The notes beneath the pieces are model-generated. The model searched no databases, was not told the DNA's origin, and saw only the letters and a program-made list of their open reading frames with translations. Position numbers and translations under genes: made by a program. From Candidatus Segetimicrobium genomatis (GTDB lineage Bacteria > Sysuimicrobiota > Sysuimicrobiia > Sysuimicrobiales > Segetimicrobiaceae), in contig VBAN01000135.1 in the NCBI GenBank assembly GCA_005882445.1, forward strand, positions 1,818 through 10,202: DNA of 8,385 nt, read 5' to 3'. Shown here piece by piece: positions 6,441 through 8,385 of this stretch (positions are counted from its first letter, which is position 1; every line of letters begins with the position of its first letter).

Positions 6441-7681
6441 CGCGGGCTCCGGGCGGCCGGCTGACGCTGCTGGCGCCGCTGCGTCACCGCAACTTTCGTC
6501 TCTTTTTCGCTGGCCAGCTCGTCTCCCTGATCGGCAGCTGGATGCAGACCGTCGGCCAAGCGTGGCTGGTCCTCAGCCTGACCCGCTCCCCATTTCTCCT
6601 TGGCGTGATCAGTGCGCTGCAGTGGTCCCCGGTGCTGCTGCTGTCCCTCCCCGCGGGGGTTGTGGCGGACCGGGTGCCGAAGCGGACCCTGATCCTGATC
6701 ACGCAGACGATGCTGCTCCTGCTCGCGCTGTGCCTCGGGGTATTGACGACGGCGGGCGTCGTCCGCTACTGGCACGTGGCGGTGCTGGCCGCGCTCCTGG
6801 GATCGGTGAACGCCTTCGACGTCCCCGCCCGGCAGGCGTTCATCGTCGAGATGGTCGGCGGGACGGAGGACCTCCCCGGAGCGATCGCCCTGAACTCCTC
6901 GATCTTCAACAGCGCGCGGCTGATCGGGCCGGGCGTCGCCGGCGTGATGATCGCCGCGTGGGGCGTGGGGACGGCGTTTCTGGCCAATGCCGCCAGCTTT
7001 CTCGCCGTCATTGCCGCGTTGGGCGCGATGCGGGTGCAGTCCACGGTTCGGGTCACCCCGGGGGCCGGGCTGCTGATGCACATCGCCGAGGGCGTGGGAT
7101 TTATCCGGTCCTCCAGCGCGGTGTCCAGCGTGCTGGGCGAGCTCGGCGTGCTGAGCCTCTTTGCCATGAACTTCAATATCGTGGTCCCGGTGCTTGCGCG
7201 GATTCAGCTCCACCTCACCGCGCGCGGCTTCGGATTCCTCATGGCCGCCCAAGGGGCGGGGGCCCTGGCCGCCTCGCTGATCGTGGCCGGGACGTGCGCC
7301 CGCGGCCCTCGGCCGTCGTATCTCGTCTGGGGCGCCGTGTTCCTCTGCACGGGGTTGATGGCGCTCAGCCGGGCCACCCGACCCGGCGTCGCCGGCGCCG
7401 AACTGTTTCTGGCGGGGTTGGGGACGGTCATGTTCACCGCCACCGCGAACAGCACGGTGCAGATGGAGACCCCCGACGCCCTCCGGGGACGCGTGATGAG
7501 CATGTACGCCCTCGTCTTCAACGGGCTGGCCCCCTTCGGGGCGTTGATGATGGGTGGGATCATCGGCACGTGGGGGCTCCCGGTGGGGCTGATCGTCGGG
7601 GGTGGGGTGGGGCTCGCGGGGACGCTGGGGGTGCGCGGGATGCTGAAACGGTCCCGCGAGCCGGTCGCGGTGCCCGGGTGA
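6437..7681 (+). CDS. MFS exporter of the EntS-like MFS_3 family
   Basis: I chose GTG 6437, which overlaps the ATPase stop as GTGA and gives 414 residues; an in-frame TTG at 6428 would add only three. The protein has about 12 hydrophobic segments. It begins with LRHRNFRLFFAGQLVSLIGSWMQTVGQAWLVL, the characteristic first helix of the MFS_3 group (enterobactin exporter EntS and many putative drug/secondary-product exporters). The loop after TM2 carries the MFS motif-A-like LPAGVVADRVPKR. Helix 4-5 motifs NAFDVPARQAFIVEMV and ALNSSIFNSARLIGPGVAGV are also typical. The second half repeats the pattern and ends in MSMYALVFNGLAPFGALMMGG and a short basic tail (KRSREP). It is intact, with no frameshift. 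The likely role is proton-driven export of a small molecule across the inner membrane; the substrate cannot be deduced. It is the last tightly packed gene of the run. Confidence 0.9.
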   Translation: MTRAPGGRLTLLAPLRHRNFRLFFAGQLVSLIGSWMQTVGQAWLVLSLTRSPFLLGVISALQWSPVLLLSLPAGVVADRVPKRTLILITQTMLLLLALCLGVLTTAGVVRYWHVAVLAALLGSVNAFDVPARQAFIVEMVGGTEDLPGAIALNSSIFNSARLIGPGVAGVMIAAWGVGTAFLANAASFLAVIAALGAMRVQSTVRVTPGAGLLMHIAEGVGFIRSSSAVSSVLGELGVLSLFAMNFNIVVPVLARIQLHLTARGFGFLMAAQGAGALAASLIVAGTCARGPRPSYLVWGAVFLCTGLMALSRATRPGVAGAELFLAGLGTVMFTATANSTVQMETPDALRGRVMSMYALVFNGLAPFGALMMGGIIGTWGLPVGLIVGGGVGLAGTLGVRGMLKRSREPVAVPG

Positions 7682-7726
7682 TCGGTTCGGGTTCGAGCGC
7701 GCGCTGAGGCCGGCTCCGGCGGGCGG

Positions 7727-7732
7727 GGAGGT
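7727..7732 (+). promoter_or_regulatory. Ribosome binding site of the DUF2848 gene
   Basis: GGAGGT lies 5 nt before ATG 7738. An in-frame TGA at 7705-7707 excludes any start further upstream, so this site settles the start. Confidence 0.75.
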
Positions 7733-7737
7733 CCCCG

Positions 7738-8385
7738 ATGCAGGTCGAGTTGGAGATGAGCGCGGTTGGAGCTTCATGGCGCTGGACGCCCGCGGTGCGG
7801 GCGGTCCTCAACGGCGGATGGACGGGGCGGGACATGGCCGCCGTGCGGGCGCACGTCGAGGAGATGCGGGCCCTGGGGGTCCCGGCGCCTACGGAGGTGC
7901 CGATCGTCTTCCCCGTCGCGCGCGCGATGCTGACGCAGGGGGATCGGGTGGAGATCTACTCGCCGCAGAGCTCCGGGGAAGTCGAGTACGTGCTCGTGGC
8001 GACCCGGGAGCGCGTCGCCGTGACCGTAGGGAGCGATCATACCGACCGTCAGGTCGAGGCCACTTCGATCGAGCTGTCAAAGCGGATCTGTCCGAACGTG
8101 ATGGCCCGCGGGGCGTGGGACTACGCGGAGGTCCGCGATCATGCCGATGACCTCGTCCTCCGCGCGTGGGTCAGGGAGCAGGGTGCCTGGCACCTCTACC
8201 AGGAAGCGCCGGTCGGGGCGCTGCTGCCCCCCGACTACTGGCTCGGCCGCCTCAAGGGCCGGCTGCCCTCCTCCGGCGCCGTTGTCCTGTTCTCGGGGAC
8301 CATCCCGACCCGGGGCGGCGCCCTGCGGTACGGGGACGGGTTTCGGGTGAGCCTGGAGGACCCCCGACTCGGGCGCTCCATCGTT
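7738..8385 (+). CDS. DUF2848-family protein, 3'-truncated by the window edge
   Basis: An ATG with a good Shine-Dalgarno sequence opens a frame that runs to the window end without a stop (216 codons). The N-terminal GGWTGRDMAAVRAHVEEMRALGVPAPTEVPIVF (26-58), the SGEVEYVL strand (79-86), the diagnostic VGSDHTDR (97-104), the SKRICPNVMARGAW segment (114-127) and the late SGTIPTRGG (186-194) with LEDPRLGRSI match DUF2848 as I remember it. Family members are about 230-240 residues, so perhaps 10-25 are missing. The biochemical function is not established. The late SGTIPTRGG region recalls fumarylacetoacetate-hydrolase-like folds, but that is only a suggestion. It starts 56 nt after the MFS stop, the largest gap since the merR promoter, with no clear promoter or terminator between, so whether it shares the efflux transcript is open. 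Confidence 0.85.
   Translation, partial: MQVELEMSAVGASWRWTPAVRAVLNGGWTGRDMAAVRAHVEEMRALGVPAPTEVPIVFPVARAMLTQGDRVEIYSPQSSGEVEYVLVATRERVAVTVGSDHTDRQVEATSIELSKRICPNVMARGAWDYAEVRDHADDLVLRAWVREQGAWHLYQEAPVGALLPPDYWLGRLKGRLPSSGAVVLFSGTIPTRGGALRYGDGFRVSLEDPRLGRSIV

Noticed and set aside
7709..7720. GC-rich hairpin GCCGGCTCCGGC between the MFS and DUF2848 genes as a terminator.
   Set aside because: The stem is 5 bp with a 2-nt loop and no T-run follows, so it does not resemble an intrinsic terminator.
6386..7777. A 463-codon minus-strand open frame opposite the MFS gene.
   Set aside because: Low-complexity Arg/Pro/His/Gly composition, no motif, and complete overlap with a clear 12-helix transporter on the + strand.
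7776..8150. A 124-codon + strand frame starting at ATG 7776.
   Set aside because: It is an out-of-frame overlap of the DUF2848 gene, which has a better ribosome binding site and clear family motifs.

Overview
The window is a high-GC bacterial segment (G/C-rich third positions, frequent GTG starts, tight gene packing) with all genes on the + strand. An RND pump with a periplasmic adaptor implies a diderm (two-membrane) bacterium. The combination of an F420-type luciferase-like oxidoreductase, a DUF2848 protein and an Opp/Dpp-type ATPase fits high-GC soil or sediment lineages, but I cannot name a phylum from the sequence alone.

Layout: (1) 1-675, the 3' part of a luciferase-like (probably F420-dependent) oxidoreductase, cut by the window edge. 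(2) 676-774, a short regulatory gap with a good sigma70-type promoter and two inverted repeats. (3) 775-7681, a compact run merR - RND adaptor - RND pump - Opp/Dpp-type ABC ATPase - MFS exporter. (4) 7738-8385, the 5' part of a DUF2848-family gene, cut by the right edge.

The five-gene run looks like a MerR-controlled efflux operon combining three transporter classes. Its junctions are extremely tight: merR/adaptor GTGA overlap, adaptor/pump 9-nt gap with the Shine-Dalgarno sequence on the stop codon, pump/ATPase ATGA overlap, ATPase/MFS GTGA overlap. Two of these junctions appear only when two lesions are undone. The adaptor has an in-frame amber codon (1254-1256) six codons after its natural GTG, just before its signal-anchor segment. 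The RND gene has an internal deletion plus frameshift at about 5450/5452 that removes about 30 residues, including the conserved segment before the last membrane helix; the true C-terminus continues in the next frame to a stop overlapping the ATPase start. As written, the RND system is therefore probably non-functional, either through real decay or through sequence/assembly error. The regulator, ATPase and MFS genes look intact. No outer-membrane factor and no ABC permease is present. I see no tRNA, rRNA, CRISPR array, insertion sequence or convincing terminator.
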